From assembly GCF_032678705.1 (NCBI RefSeq), contig NZ_JAVTSS010000001.1, positions 2,170,001 through 2,234,000 on the forward strand: DNA of 64,000 nt, read 5' to 3'. The translations under genes and the position numbers were made by a program. Source of the DNA: Pedobacter frigiditerrae. GTDB taxonomy: Bacteria; Bacteroidota; Bacteroidia; Sphingobacteriales; Sphingobacteriaceae. Shown in pieces: positions 1 to 7,794 of the stretch (positions are counted from its first letter, which is position 1; each line of letters starts with the position of its first letter). Under the pieces are notes generated by a model, which had not been told where the DNA came from, ran no database searches, and saw nothing but the letters and a program-made list of their open reading frames with translations.

Positions 1-70
1 GTTCGTCTTTCGTCCTAAACCCCTAAACTCTAACAACTCCCCAACTCACCAACTTTCCAACTTCTCTCTC
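1..70. repeat. Degenerate word repeat, (GAGTTGG)n type
   Basis: The 70 bases after the stop of the GlmU-like gene read, on the minus strand, as a degenerate series of GTTGG and GAGTTGG words. Only one arm lies in the window. It belongs to the same class as the word-built inverted repeats found after many genes here and may be half of a 3'-end hairpin. Function is not shown by the sequence. Confidence 0.5.
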
Positions 71-1246
71 TTAAAAATGCCTCAAAGCTTTTGTTCTCTC
101 AAATACCTCGGTTAACATCGCTACCTCAATATCATCCAATTCCATTCCTCTTCTATTATAAACCAATTTAGCGGTCGCTAACATTTTATTTAAGGTATAC
201 ACTTCAAAACCATTTGCGCCACCCCAAGCGAAATCTGGGATAAAATTACGAGGGAAACCAGCGCCAAAAACATTTGCGCTTACACCTGCAACTGTTCCCG
301 TATTAAACATGGTATTGATACCACATTTAGCATGATCAGCCATGATTAAACCGCAGAACTGCAAACCTGTTTTACGGAAACTTTCATTCTCATAATCCCA
401 CAATTTAACCTCAGCATAATTATTTTTTAGGTTAGAGTTATTGGTATCAGCGCCTATGTTACACCATTGTCCCATAACCGAATTACCTAAATAACCTTCA
501 TGACCTTTAGAAGAGTAACCCCAAATTACTGCATTATTGATTTCGCCACCAACCCTACTATGAGGGCCAATTGTAGTTTGAGGGTAAATTTTAGCGCCCA
601 TTTTAACAGAAGACCCTTCGCATAAAGCAAAAGATCCTCTAATGAAACATCCCTCCCAAACCTGACTATTTTTACCTAAATAAATTGGTCCTTGTAAACT
701 ATTAAATGTTGCACATTCTGCTGTTGCCCCTTCTTCTACAAAAATATTATCTCCTAAAAAAACATTGGTACTACTTAGCGTAGCCGATGTTTTGCCTTTT
801 GTTAGTAATTTAAAGTCTTCCTTTATTTCTAAATCATTAGATTTAAAGATGTCTTCAGGAAATTTTAACTGTACATATGGTTCATCAAAGAAAACCTTTT
901 CAAAACCCTTAATTTTATCAACCTCAAAGCTAAACGCCGCTTCCTCTAATCTTAAGGCAATTAGCAAATCATCAGCATACAGTGCTTGAGCAGCCTTTAA
1001 ATTTGAAACAACATCAATCAATGCTTCATTAGGGCAAATAGCACCATTAATAAACAAATCAGCCTGTTTTGCTGTGAATTTTGCAGAAAGGTAATCTTGA
1101 GTTTGAAAGCCGAAATCAGTGTTTAATTGTTTAGCCCATTTTTCTGCGATGGTTAAAATTCCTACGCGTAAATCGGCCACAGGCCTTGTGAAAGTAAGTG
1201 GTCTGAGCGAGCGCCAAGACGTATCATCAAATAGATTGATTGCCAT
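71..1246 (-). CDS. Alternate GlmU-type sugar nucleotidyltransferase / acyltransferase
   Basis: Resembles the Bacteroidetes-type alternate GlmU, a putative UDP-GlcNAc diphosphorylase/glucosamine-1-phosphate acetyltransferase of cell-wall precursor synthesis in the cytoplasm. The N-terminus has the nucleotidyltransferase-like signature SWRSLRPLTFTRPVADLR. From about residue 160 on, the chain is rich in hexapeptide-type turns (YLGKNSQVWEGCFIRG, GAKIYPQTTIGPHSRVGGEI) typical of a left-handed beta-helix. I start at the ATG at 1246 (MAINLFDD, 391 aa). A longer reading adds a hydrophobic dozen residues that overlap the terminator hairpin of the upstream L31 gene and is unlikely. The gene lies downstream of rpmE2 on the same strand, separated from it by that hairpin. 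Family assignment is good; dual activity is inferred from the family. Confidence 0.8.
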   Translation of the reverse strand: MAINLFDDTSWRSLRPLTFTRPVADLRVGILTIAEKWAKQLNTDFGFQTQDYLSAKFTAKQADLFINGAICPNEALIDVVSNLKAAQALYADDLLIALRLEEAAFSFEVDKIKGFEKVFFDEPYVQLKFPEDIFKSNDLEIKEDFKLLTKGKTSATLSSTNVFLGDNIFVEEGATAECATFNSLQGPIYLGKNSQVWEGCFIRGSFALCEGSSVKMGAKIYPQTTIGPHSRVGGEINNAVIWGYSSKGHEGYLGNSVMGQWCNIGADTNNSNLKNNYAEVKLWDYENESFRKTGLQFCGLIMADHAKCGINTMFNTGTVAGVSANVFGAGFPRNFIPDFAWGGANGFEVYTLNKMLATAKLVYNRRGMELDDIEVAMLTEVFERTKALRHF

Positions 1247-1252
1247 AAGCAA

Positions 1253-1290
1253 CAAAAATAAAAAAAGTCCCGAGCAATGCACGGGACTTT
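1253..1290 (-). terminator. Intrinsic terminator after L31 gene
   Basis: A 9-bp perfect stem AAAGTCCCG/CGGGACTTT (1264-1272 with 1282-1290) is followed on the minus strand by a T-rich run (1252-1266). It separates the L31 gene from the GlmU-like gene and ends only a few bases before the latter's ATG, so it may act as a partial terminator or attenuator between them. Confidence 0.8.
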
Positions 1291-1315
1291 CGATATTTTT
1301 CTGCTTTCGCTGAAA

Positions 1316-1564
1316 TTATTTCTTTGCGTAACGAGTTTTGAATTTATCGATACGACCTGCTGTATCAACCAATTTCATTTTACCAGTGTAAAAAGGGTGA
1401 GAAGTATGAGAAATCTCTAATTTATACAATGGATACTCATTTCCATCTTCCCATTTGATAGTTTCTTTAGTCTCAACACAAGATTTAGTTAAAAACTGAT
1501 ACTCGTTAGACATATCTTTAAATACTACAAATCTGTAGCTTGATGGATGCAAATCTTTTTTCAT
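1316..1564 (-). CDS. rpmE2: 50S ribosomal protein L31 type B
   Basis: An 82-residue protein of the L31 type B family, a component of the large ribosomal subunit near the central protuberance. Visible family motifs are [17 protein letters not shown] at the N-terminus, the conserved middle block [12 protein letters not shown] and the C-terminal [10 protein letters not shown]. Only one cysteine is present, so the CxxC zinc site of type A L31 is missing, as expected for the zinc-free paralogue. In many bacteria the type B form replaces the zinc form under zinc limitation. Whether this genome also has a type A copy cannot be told from the window. Transcribed alone from a typical Bacteroidetes promoter and closed by a strong hairpin. 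Confidence 0.95.
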   Translation of the reverse strand: MKKDLHPSSYRFVVFKDMSNEYQFLTKSCVETKETIKWEDGNEYPLYKLEISHTSHPFYTGKMKLVDTAGRIDKFKTRYAKK

Positions 1565-1678
1565 TTGAATATTATTTAAGTTATTTATACTGAAACTTTC
1601 AAGAACCTAATTGCAATTTGCTGGCAACAATGCTTATGACGTTTCTGATTGTCTTTTCTATCTCTATTTTAGAGGATG

Positions 1679-1710
1679 CAAATATCATTATTTTTATTTT
1701 TAAATACAAA
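1679..1710 (-). promoter_or_regulatory. Bacteroidetes-type promoter of L31 gene
   Basis: On the minus strand there is TTTG (1707-1710), a 20-base spacer, then GATATTTG (1679-1686), seven of eight matches to the TAnnTTTG -7 box of Bacteroidetes. It lies about 115 bases upstream of the L31 start, leaving a leader of roughly 110 bases. Confidence 0.6.
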
Positions 1711-1849
1711 TGGTATTTAGATTTTTTGCTTAAGAATTGAAGTTTTGTTTTGTATGGTTAATTAAATATTAAAAAATGTCCTCCAGATAACTGAAACCTT
1801 AATGTTAAACAACAGAATAATCCATATTATGATTTGCTCACGACACTGG

Positions 1850-2476
1850 TCAGAAGCGTTGGTAATAATTAATTTCTAAAAACTTACGAAATGCTGTTGC
1901 TTCATTATTTTTAACTTCTATTTTTTTTAAGACTCCAGCCACCTTTATTTTTTCTAAGGGTAATTTATCTTTACCATGGTAATGGGCAATCAAAAAAGTT
2001 TCAGAAGAATAGTCATCCTTTATTTCATAGATATCATATTGATCAATAATGGGAATGGGAATGAATGTTGTTACCTTACCAGTAGAAATTGGAATGAGAA
2101 TTATACCCTTAAACTCTGATTTCGAATCCTTTATTATTGGCACTCCAGTAATAATGGTATTTACAGATAATACGCCTCGCTCCTCAGCCTCTGAAGCCAT
2201 TAATTCCAAGGCCTTGTACTTCAAGAAATCTCTTCTTAATCGATCATCTAACTTAGCAATAACCTCAATTTGATCTTCCTTAGTTAACTGAGATAAAGAA
2301 AGTTCTAAAAATAAAATCAATTTTTGCCTCTCATTAAATAACCCAGCCACCTTAGATAATTCGGCTACATTAATTTCACCATCGGCTGCTTTTGTAAAAA
2401 GGTTATAAAACCTACCACCATTGTCTAATAATGATAATGCTTCCGAAACGTTGTGATAAGGTATAATTTGTTGCAT
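1850..2476 (-). CDS. Hypothetical protein, 208 aa
   Basis: I do not recognise this protein. It is 208 residues, soluble-looking, with no signal peptide or membrane segment. The N-terminal half (residues 1-110) is charged and predicted helical (LSQLTKEDQIEVIAKLDDRLRR). The C-terminal half alternates hydrophobic and polar residues like beta strands (FKGIILIPISTGKVTTFIPI). It stands alone between the L31 gene and a divergent amidase gene. Codon use and base composition match the neighbours, so there is no sign of recent transfer. The start is the only reasonable ATG (MQQIIPYHN). Confidence 0.7.
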   Translation of the reverse strand: MQQIIPYHNVSEALSLLDNGGRFYNLFTKAADGEINVAELSKVAGLFNERQKLILFLELSLSQLTKEDQIEVIAKLDDRLRRDFLKYKALELMASEAEERGVLSVNTIITGVPIIKDSKSEFKGIILIPISTGKVTTFIPIPIIDQYDIYEIKDDYSSETFLIAHYHGKDKLPLEKIKVAGVLKKIEVKNNEATAFRKFLEINYYQRF

Positions 2477-2664
2477 CTCTAAATTTTAGGAATAGATAAA
2501 ATTAATTAAGGTTTGTTACAACCCATAATAATAATTTGGTTGTTTACTATTTAATGAAATCTAAAGGAACCGCTTTAGTCTTTTTCCTTTTCTGAACACC
2601 ATACCTTACTGACTTTCGGACTTCTCCCCTTTTCTCACTATATTTAGGTTTCAATCAACCTTCA

Positions 2665-4284
2665 ATGAACAGAAGAAACTTTATCAAAAACGGTGCAGCA
2701 GCTAGTATTATCTCCACATTCGGCATGGGATCTGCAAATGCGTTAATACCTCAAGCTATTGTTACCGGTGATAATAGCTATGCAGACAACTTCAATTTAA
2801 ACGAAGCTACGGTTACACAACTGCAAATAATGATGGAAAGTGGTAAGCTAAGCGCCAAGTCATTGGCAAAAACGTACTTGAAAAGAATTCAGGAGATTGA
2901 TAAGGCTGGTCCGAAATTAAATGCAGTGATTGAATTAAACCCAGATGCATTGGCTATTGCAAGTGAAATGGATGCCGAAAGAAAGGCAGGAAAAGTTCGT
3001 GGACCTATGCATGGCATTCCTGTTTTAATTAAGGACAACATTAATACCGGAGATCAAATGCAAACAACAGCTGGTTCATTGGCTTTGGCTGGTAATATCG
3101 CATCGGCGGATGCCTTTATCATTAAACAATTACGTGCGGCTGGAGCAGTTATTTTAGGAAAGACGAATTTAAGCGAGTGGGCAAACTTCCGTTCTAACAG
3201 GCCTTGTAGTGGTTGGAGCAGCAGAGGCGGACAAACAAAAAACCCTTACATATTGGATAGAAGTCCGAGTGGTTCGAGTTCAGGATCAGGATCAGCGGTA
3301 TCGGCTAATCTATGTGCTGTTGCCATTGGCACAGAAACAAATGGGTCTATCATTGCTCCTTCTAGTTATAATGGCATTGTAGGATTAAAACCAACCGTAG
3401 GTTTATTAAGTAGAAGTGGCATTATTCCTATTTCTTTTACGCAAGATACAGCCGGACCAATGACTAGAAATGTAACTGATACTGCAATTTTATTAGGTGC
3501 CTTAATAGGAATAGATGCAGCAGATCAAGTAACTAAAACAAGTGAGGGTAAAACCTATTTAGATTATACCCAATTTTTAAAAGCAGATGCACTGAAAGGG
3601 AAGAGAATCGGATTTGAAAAGTCGTTTTTAAATGGTCACGAAGGTGTGGTTGGTTTATATAAAGCAGCAATTGAAAAATTTAAGGAGCTTGGCGCTGAAG
3701 TTATAGAGATAGAGCTACAAAAAGAAATGCGTACCATTAATGCAAGTGTTTTACAGCCCGAATTTAAAGCAGGTGTAAATGCTTATTTAGCAACTGCTAA
3801 CGCTAAAGTTAAAACCTTAAGTGATGTTATTGCTTTTAATAAAGCAAACGAAAGTACTGCTATGCCTTATTTTAAGCAGGAAAACCTAGAGAATAGTGAC
3901 AAAGCTCCTGATTTAAATAGTACTGCCTACAAGGAAGCCCTAGCGAAAGTTAATTCAGCTAAAAAAATCATCAACGATTTAATGGAAAAAAATCAATTAG
4001 ATGCTATTGCAGGCACCAGTTATGGTATTCCATCACTAATTGATCTTTTTAATGGTGATTCGGGAGGTGGTTTCTATTTTGCATCCCCAGCTGCTATGGC
4101 AGGCTTCCCTCATATTACCGTTCCAATGGGGAGAATTTATGAACTTCCAGTAGGTTTATCCATTTTTGCAAGTGCTTATCAAGAGCCAGTTATTTTGGGC
4201 ATTGCTTATGCTTTCGAACAGGCTACTAAACACAGAGCAGCACCGAAATTCATTAAGAATTCTAATTTTTCATCGGGAGTTTAA
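2665..4284 (+). CDS. Amidase-signature family hydrolase, exported
   Basis: A 539-residue enzyme of the amidase signature family, hydrolysing amide bonds with a Ser-cis-Ser-Lys triad. The catalytic lysine sits in HGIPVLIKDNINTGD (about residue 124). The glycine-serine loop is DRSPSGSSSGSGSAVSANL (about 207-225), and the nucleophile region is GTETNGSIIAPSSYNGIVG. The N-terminus (MNRRNFIKNGAAA ... GSANA) carries a twin-arginine-like motif followed by a short hydrophobic stretch, suggesting export to the periplasm through Tat. Closest in pattern to peptide amidases and glutamyl-amidase-like exported enzymes; the substrate cannot be named. Monocistronic, followed by a long imperfect hairpin shared with the convergent small gene. 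Confidence 0.9.
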   Translation: MNRRNFIKNGAAASIISTFGMGSANALIPQAIVTGDNSYADNFNLNEATVTQLQIMMESGKLSAKSLAKTYLKRIQEIDKAGPKLNAVIELNPDALAIASEMDAERKAGKVRGPMHGIPVLIKDNINTGDQMQTTAGSLALAGNIASADAFIIKQLRAAGAVILGKTNLSEWANFRSNRPCSGWSSRGGQTKNPYILDRSPSGSSSGSGSAVSANLCAVAIGTETNGSIIAPSSYNGIVGLKPTVGLLSRSGIIPISFTQDTAGPMTRNVTDTAILLGALIGIDAADQVTKTSEGKTYLDYTQFLKADALKGKRIGFEKSFLNGHEGVVGLYKAAIEKFKELGAEVIEIELQKEMRTINASVLQPEFKAGVNAYLATANAKVKTLSDVIAFNKANESTAMPYFKQENLENSDKAPDLNSTAYKEALAKVNSAKKIINDLMEKNQLDAIAGTSYGIPSLIDLFNGDSGGGFYFASPAAMAGFPHITVPMGRIYELPVGLSIFASAYQEPVILGIAYAFEQATKHRAAPKFIKNSNFSSGV

Positions 4285-4290
4285 TATAAT

Positions 4291-4388
4291 GGAAAAGGGA
4301 AAATGTAAGATGGAAAAGGGATCAAACCCCTCGACCTTTGAGGTTCAGCTATTCGTTCCATCTTACATTTCACATCTTACATTTTACC
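4291..4388. repeat. Imperfect inverted repeat, AAAATGTAAGATGGA words
   Basis: Left arm 4291-4314 contains AAAATGTAAGATGGA. The right arm 4357-4388 holds two reverse-complement copies (TCCATCTTACATTT, CACATCTTACATTTTACC). A small inner hairpin CCTC-GACCTTT-GAGG lies at 4327-4341. It sits between two convergent genes and probably serves as a bidirectional 3' hairpin. The same word appears one-sided at 7678-7704 and 29749-29782. Confidence 0.7.
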
Positions 4389-4392
4389 TGCC

Positions 4393-4680
4393 TTAATTAC
4401 TATATTTTTTCCAAGTTTCCACTTTCGCTTTTTGTCTTTCTATGTAGGCATCAGCAATAATTTCTGCTGTGCTTTTACCTTCTGTATTTTCTAATAAATC
4501 TTTCAGTTTATATTGGTCTACATCAGCACGATATAAAACCTGTAGTAATTTCGGAAAATCGTCCTCTACCAAATATTCGAATGTTTTAATTAATACTTCA
4601 CGAAGATGAGCTTCGCTAATGTTTTCAGGAACATCGAAGTGTTTAGAGATTAATTTAAGTAAAGAGGTAGTATCAGTCAT
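4393..4680 (-). CDS. Conserved small hypothetical protein, 95 aa
   Basis: A 95-residue acidic, helical cytoplasmic protein (MTDTTSLLKLISKHFDVPENISEAHLREVLIKTFEYLVEDDFPKLL, given here only as its character: repeated amphipathic helices). No recognised domain. It lies 97 bases downstream of the methylmalonyl-CoA epimerase gene on the same strand, with a word-built inverted repeat between them. It could therefore be co-transcribed with mce, but nothing in the sequence ties it to that pathway. ATG start and composition look native. Confidence 0.75.
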   Translation of the reverse strand: MTDTTSLLKLISKHFDVPENISEAHLREVLIKTFEYLVEDDFPKLLQVLYRADVDQYKLKDLLENTEGKSTAEIIADAYIERQKAKVETWKKYSN

Positions 4681-4692
4681 TTTTGTAATTTG

Positions 4693-4777
4693 TTGTTCAT
4701 TAGTTCATTGGTATCATTATTTCAAAAACATCAAACCCATTCTATTTCCACACGCTACAAATGAACCAATGAACCAA
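4693..4777. repeat. Imperfect inverted repeat, GTTCATTAGTTCATTGG words
   Basis: Left arm 4693-4712 reads as two TTCATT words. The right arm 4760-4777 is ATGAACCAATGAACCAAC, the reverse complement with few mismatches. It lies between mce and the 95-aa gene. The same TTCATTGG word builds a much larger element at 21437-21555. Confidence 0.7.
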
Positions 4778-5185
4778 CTATACCCACTTAATCTCCTGGC
4801 AAAGCTCTATTAAAACCCCATTTGCATCTTTAGGATGCACAAAACAAACCATTTTGTTATCTGCTCCTTTTTTTGGCGCATCGTTTAGCAAGGTAAAACC
4901 TTCATTCTTTAACCTTTCCATTTCTTCTAAAATATCATCAACCAAAAAAGCAATATGATGAATGCCCTCTCCTTTTTTCTCCAAAAACTTAGCAATCGGG
5001 CTGTCGGGAGAAGTAGCTTCTAATAATTCGACTTTATTTTCTCCAGGCTTTAAAAAGGCCGTGTTCACATATTCAGACGCAACTAGCTCAGTTTTATAAC
5101 AATCTGTATTGAGCAAACGTTGATAAATGTCTATGGAATTAGTCAAGTTTTTTACGGCAATGCCGATATGTTCAATCTTATTCAT
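4778..5185 (-). CDS. mce: Methylmalonyl-CoA epimerase
   Basis: A 135-residue member of the VOC metalloenzyme superfamily. It interconverts the (R) and (S) epimers of methylmalonyl-CoA in propionyl-CoA/succinyl-CoA metabolism in the cytoplasm. Family features are the N-terminal metal ligand in KIEHIGIAVKNLTNSIDIYQ (His6), the middle HIAFLVDD block with a second histidine after GEGIHH, and the C-terminal FVHPKDANGVLIELCQ with the last acidic ligand. Length is typical. The usual mutase partner genes are not in the window. The ATG start gives the canonical beginning MNKIEHIGIAV. Confidence 0.92.
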   Translation of the reverse strand: MNKIEHIGIAVKNLTNSIDIYQRLLNTDCYKTELVASEYVNTAFLKPGENKVELLEATSPDSPIAKFLEKKGEGIHHIAFLVDDILEEMERLKNEGFTLLNDAPKKGADNKMVCFVHPKDANGVLIELCQEIKWV

Positions 5186-5252
5186 GGTAGCTATGGTTAT
5201 GTGAATGTAAAAATGCGAGTTTTAACTATATGTTCATAGCTATAATCTATTA

Positions 5253-5280
5253 TTGTTAGGAAACTTTTTTTGTATCTTTG
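5253..5280 (+). promoter_or_regulatory. Promoter of isc operon
   Basis: TTG (5253-5255), a 17-base spacer and TATCTTTG (5273-5280), an exact TAnnTTTG -7 box. The start of transcription would fall near 5287, leaving about 20 bases before the iscS ATG at 5307. No IscR-type palindrome is obvious nearby. Confidence 0.7.
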
Positions 5281-5306
5281 TGTATTAATAAGAACAAAAA
5301 TATATA

Positions 5307-6518
5307 ATGGAACTTCCGATTTACTTAGATAACAATGCTACCACACCTCTAGATCCTAGAGTATTAGAAGCGATGTTGCCATATTTTACCACCAAATTTG
5401 GTAATGCAGCAAGCCGTAACCACCCTTTCGGCTGGGTAGCCGAAGAAGGTGTTGATTATGCTCGTGAGCAGGTGGCAAAATTAATTGGTTGTACTGAAAA
5501 AGAAATCATATTTACCTCTGGTGCTACAGAAGCTGATAATTTAGGTATTAAAGGTGTTTTTGAGATGTACTCAGAAAAAGGTAATCACATTATTACTGCA
5601 ACAACAGAACATAAAGCAGTTTTAGATACTTGTAAACACTTAGAGAAACAAGGTGCAAGAGTTACTTATTTAAAGGTTAAAGAAGACGGTTTAATTGACT
5701 TAGCTGAATTAGAAGCTGCAATGACACCAGAAACAATTTTAGTAACCATCATGTATGGTAACAACGAAATTGGAGTAATTCAGCCTATAAAAGAAATTGC
5801 TGCAATTGCACATAAACACGGAGCTTTATTTTTTACTGATGCTACACAGGCAGTTGGTAAAATTCCGGTAGATGTAAATGCAGATGGAATTGACTTAATG
5901 GCTTTCAGCGCACATAAAATGTACGGACCAAAAGGTGTTGGTGCATTATATGTACGTAGAAAAAACCCAAGGGTTAAAGTTACTTCACAAATGGATGGTG
6001 GTGGCCACGAGCGTGGTATGCGTTCTGGAACATTAAACGTACCTGGTATTGTAGGTTTAGGTAAGGCTTGTGAGCTTTGCAGACTAGAAATGGATGAAGA
6101 AGCTAAACGTTTATCCACTTTGCGTGATAAATTAGAAACATCTTTAACTACAATGGAAGAAAGTTATGTAAATGGTAACACACAACATCGTTTACCACAT
6201 GTAGCTAACATCTCTTTCAAATATGTAGAGGGTGAAGGCTTAATGATGGCAATGAAAGATTTAGCTGTATCTTCTGGATCAGCTTGTACTTCAGCTTCAT
6301 TAGAACCATCTTACGTATTAAAGAGTTTAGGTTTATCAGATGATTTAGCACACTCTTCTATCCGTTTCGGATTAGGTCGTTTTACTACCGAAGAAGAAGT
6401 TGATTACGCAATAGAGAATACAAAAAAAGCAGTTAACCACTTAAGAGACCTTTCTCCACTTTGGGAAATGTTTAAAGAAGGAATTGACTTGAGTAAAATC
6501 GAGTGGGCGGAACACTAA
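5307..6518 (+). CDS. iscS: Cysteine desulfurase IscS
   Basis: A 403-residue PLP-dependent group I cysteine desulfurase that removes sulfur from cysteine and passes it as persulfide to the IscU scaffold. The sequence shows the N-terminal [18 protein letters not shown], the PLP histidine region [14 protein letters not shown], the PLP lysine in [16 protein letters not shown] (about residue 210) and the mobile-loop catalytic cysteine in [17 protein letters not shown] (about residue 333). Length is normal. First gene of an iscS-iscU-iscA cluster; the usual hscA, hscB and fdx genes do not follow, so the operon is short. A typical promoter lies directly upstream. Confidence 0.97.
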   Translation: MELPIYLDNNATTPLDPRVLEAMLPYFTTKFGNAASRNHPFGWVAEEGVDYAREQVAKLIGCTEKEIIFTSGATEADNLGIKGVFEMYSEKGNHIITATTEHKAVLDTCKHLEKQGARVTYLKVKEDGLIDLAELEAAMTPETILVTIMYGNNEIGVIQPIKEIAAIAHKHGALFFTDATQAVGKIPVDVNADGIDLMAFSAHKMYGPKGVGALYVRRKNPRVKVTSQMDGGGHERGMRSGTLNVPGIVGLGKACELCRLEMDEEAKRLSTLRDKLETSLTTMEESYVNGNTQHRLPHVANISFKYVEGEGLMMAMKDLAVSSGSACTSASLEPSYVLKSLGLSDDLAHSSIRFGLGRFTTEEEVDYAIENTKKAVNHLRDLSPLWEMFKEGIDLSKIEWAEH

Positions 6519-6520
6519 GA

Positions 6521-6594
6521 GAGTTTGAAGATTGGAGTTAAGAGTTTGGAGTTAAGTCCACTCACAACTCTCAACTAATAACTCACAACTAATT
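6521..6594. repeat. Imperfect inverted repeat, GGAGTTAAGAGTTTGG words
   Basis: The left arm 6521-6555 is made of GAGTTTGG/GGAGTTAAG words. The right arm 6561-6594 carries their degenerate complements (CTCACAACTCTCAACTAATA). It lies between iscS and iscU inside the operon, so it would form a hairpin in the intercistronic mRNA. Confidence 0.55.
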
Positions 6595-6636
6595 TACATA
6601 TTCATCTCCGCAAGGAGATTTAAAGAAAATAAAGAC

Positions 6637-7050
6637 ATGGCATATTCAGAAAAAGTAATGGAACACTATACCAACCCACGTAACGTTGGTACATTAAATA
6701 AAGACAGCAAATCTGTTGGTACAGGTTTAGTTGGCGCTCCTGAGTGTGGAGACGTAATGCGTTTACAAATTGAAGTAGATGCTAACAATGTAATTACTGA
6801 TGCTAAATTTAAAACATTTGGTTGTGGTTCGGCAATTGCTTCTTCTTCTTTAGCTACTGAGTGGTTAAAAGGAAAAACAATTGATGAGGCTTTAACTATC
6901 GACAATATGGATATTGTTGAAGAATTAGCATTACCACCAGTAAAAATTCACTGTTCTGTTTTAGCAGAAGATGCAATTAAATCAGCAATTAACGATTACC
7001 GCGTTAAAAATGGTTTAGAAGCATTTGAATTGGCTAAATCACACCACTAA
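6637..7050 (+). CDS. iscU: Fe-S cluster assembly scaffold IscU
   Basis: A 137-residue IscU scaffold on which IscS-derived sulfur and iron form clusters before transfer to target proteins. All three ligand cysteines are visible: GAPECGDVMRLQI (about Cys37), FKTFGCGSAIASSS (about Cys64) and KIHCSVLAEDAIKSAI (about Cys107). The chaperone recognition motif appears as LPPVKIHC. Length matches the family. The gene is second in the isc operon, with a word-built inverted repeat on each side and an ATG start giving MAYSEKVMEHYTNPRNVG. Confidence 0.96.
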   Translation: MAYSEKVMEHYTNPRNVGTLNKDSKSVGTGLVGAPECGDVMRLQIEVDANNVITDAKFKTFGCGSAIASSSLATEWLKGKTIDEALTIDNMDIVEELALPPVKIHCSVLAEDAIKSAINDYRVKNGLEAFELAKSHH

Positions 7051-7052
7051 CC

Positions 7053-7127
7053 AGATGTGAGATATTAGATATGAGATATGAGTTTTAAGCTCCCAGTCTC
7101 AAATCTCAAATCTCACTTCTCAAATCT
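7053..7127. repeat. Inverted repeat, 30-nt arms of GAGAT words
   Basis: Two 30-base arms (7053-7082 and 7098-7127) are reverse complements at 24 of 30 positions. Both are built from ATGAGAT/TTGAGAT words. The 15-base loop and position between iscU and iscA suggest a long intercistronic RNA hairpin that could stop processive decay or tune downstream expression. Confidence 0.75.
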
Positions 7128-7135
7128 TTACTACA

Positions 7136-7462
7136 ATGATAACGATAACCGATAAAGCAAAAAGCAAAATAGACCACCTAATGCAGGATTCTGAGATGGG
7201 TTCTGATTACTTTTTACGCGTTTCTGTAAAAGGAGGTGGTTGCTCTGGTTTGTCTTATAATTTAGATTTTGATAACGAAGAGCAAAAAGGCGATCAATTT
7301 TTTGAAGATCGTGGTATCAGGATAGCCTTAGACATGAAGTCATTTTTATACCTAGCAGGTACAGAACTTGATTTTACTGACGGCTTAAATGGTAAAGGAT
7401 TTGCCTTCAATAACCCTAACGCTAGTCGCTCATGTGGCTGTGGCGAAAGTTTTTCTGTTTAA
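7136..7462 (+). CDS. iscA: Fe-S assembly A-type carrier (IscA/HesB family)
   Basis: A 108-residue A-type carrier that accepts iron-sulfur clusters from IscU and delivers them to apoproteins. The family cysteines are present: KGGGCSGLSYNL (about Cys36) and the C-terminal SRSCGCGESFSV pair (about Cys101 and Cys103). It also has the ITDKAKSKIDHLM start and the FNNPNASRSCGCG ending. Third and last gene of the isc operon, closed 25 bases later by a terminator hairpin. IscA and SufA/ErpA types cannot be separated by sequence alone; the context favours IscA. Confidence 0.93.
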   Translation: MITITDKAKSKIDHLMQDSEMGSDYFLRVSVKGGGCSGLSYNLDFDNEEQKGDQFFEDRGIRIALDMKSFLYLAGTELDFTDGLNGKGFAFNNPNASRSCGCGESFSV

Positions 7463-7485
7463 TAACAATTATTAAATTTCCTAGA

Positions 7486-7511
7486 GGGTCTCGAATTTCG
7501 GGACCTTTTTT
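7486..7511 (+). terminator. Terminator of isc operon
   Basis: Hairpin GGTCTCGA-ATT-TCGGGACC (7487-7505) followed by TTTTTT (7506-7511), 24 bases after the iscA stop. Confidence 0.85.
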
Positions 7512-7627
7512 GGTTTTAGCGGTTTTACCACCTAAGACTTCTTCGAAAATCTAAGAATATTGTGAATGAGCTAAACTGCTCTAAGATTTCTTAGATGTTA
7601 ATTATACAGTTGAGCCTTGACTTGCTC

Positions 7628-7704
7628 CTTTTACTTTCTGACTCTCGGACTTTCCTGACTTTCGGACTTTCGGACTCCTTACATCTTACATTTTCCATCT
7701 TTTT
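7628..7704. repeat. One-sided word repeat (GACTTTCGG and CTTACATTTTCC words)
   Basis: The 332-base space between iscA and the acyl-CoA ligase gene holds the isc terminator, this tract and a promoter. The tract first repeats GACTTTCGGACT three times with variation, then switches to CTTACATCTTACATTTTCCATC. Both words recur elsewhere in the window as arms of inverted repeats (12880-13000, 30721-30748 and 4291-4388). Here no facing arm is visible. Confidence 0.6.
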
Positions 7705-7707
7705 ACG

Positions 7708-7715
7708 TATTTTTG
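7708..7715 (+). promoter_or_regulatory. -7 box upstream of acyl-CoA ligase
   Basis: TATTTTTG (7708-7715) matches TAnnTTTG exactly. No clear TTG lies at the usual -33 distance, because that place is taken by the word repeat. The predicted leader is about 75 bases. Confidence 0.4.
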
Positions 7716-7794
7716 TAATCCGCTTTACTTTAGGCTTGTAGGTTTAGCGCAAAACATTTATCATTGTTTAAGAAACACACCAAATATTTAATAC

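Noticed and set aside
7053..7127. Possible CRISPR-like array in the isc intergenic region
   Set aside because: The units are degenerate and form facing arms rather than identical direct repeats with unique spacers. No cas genes are present.
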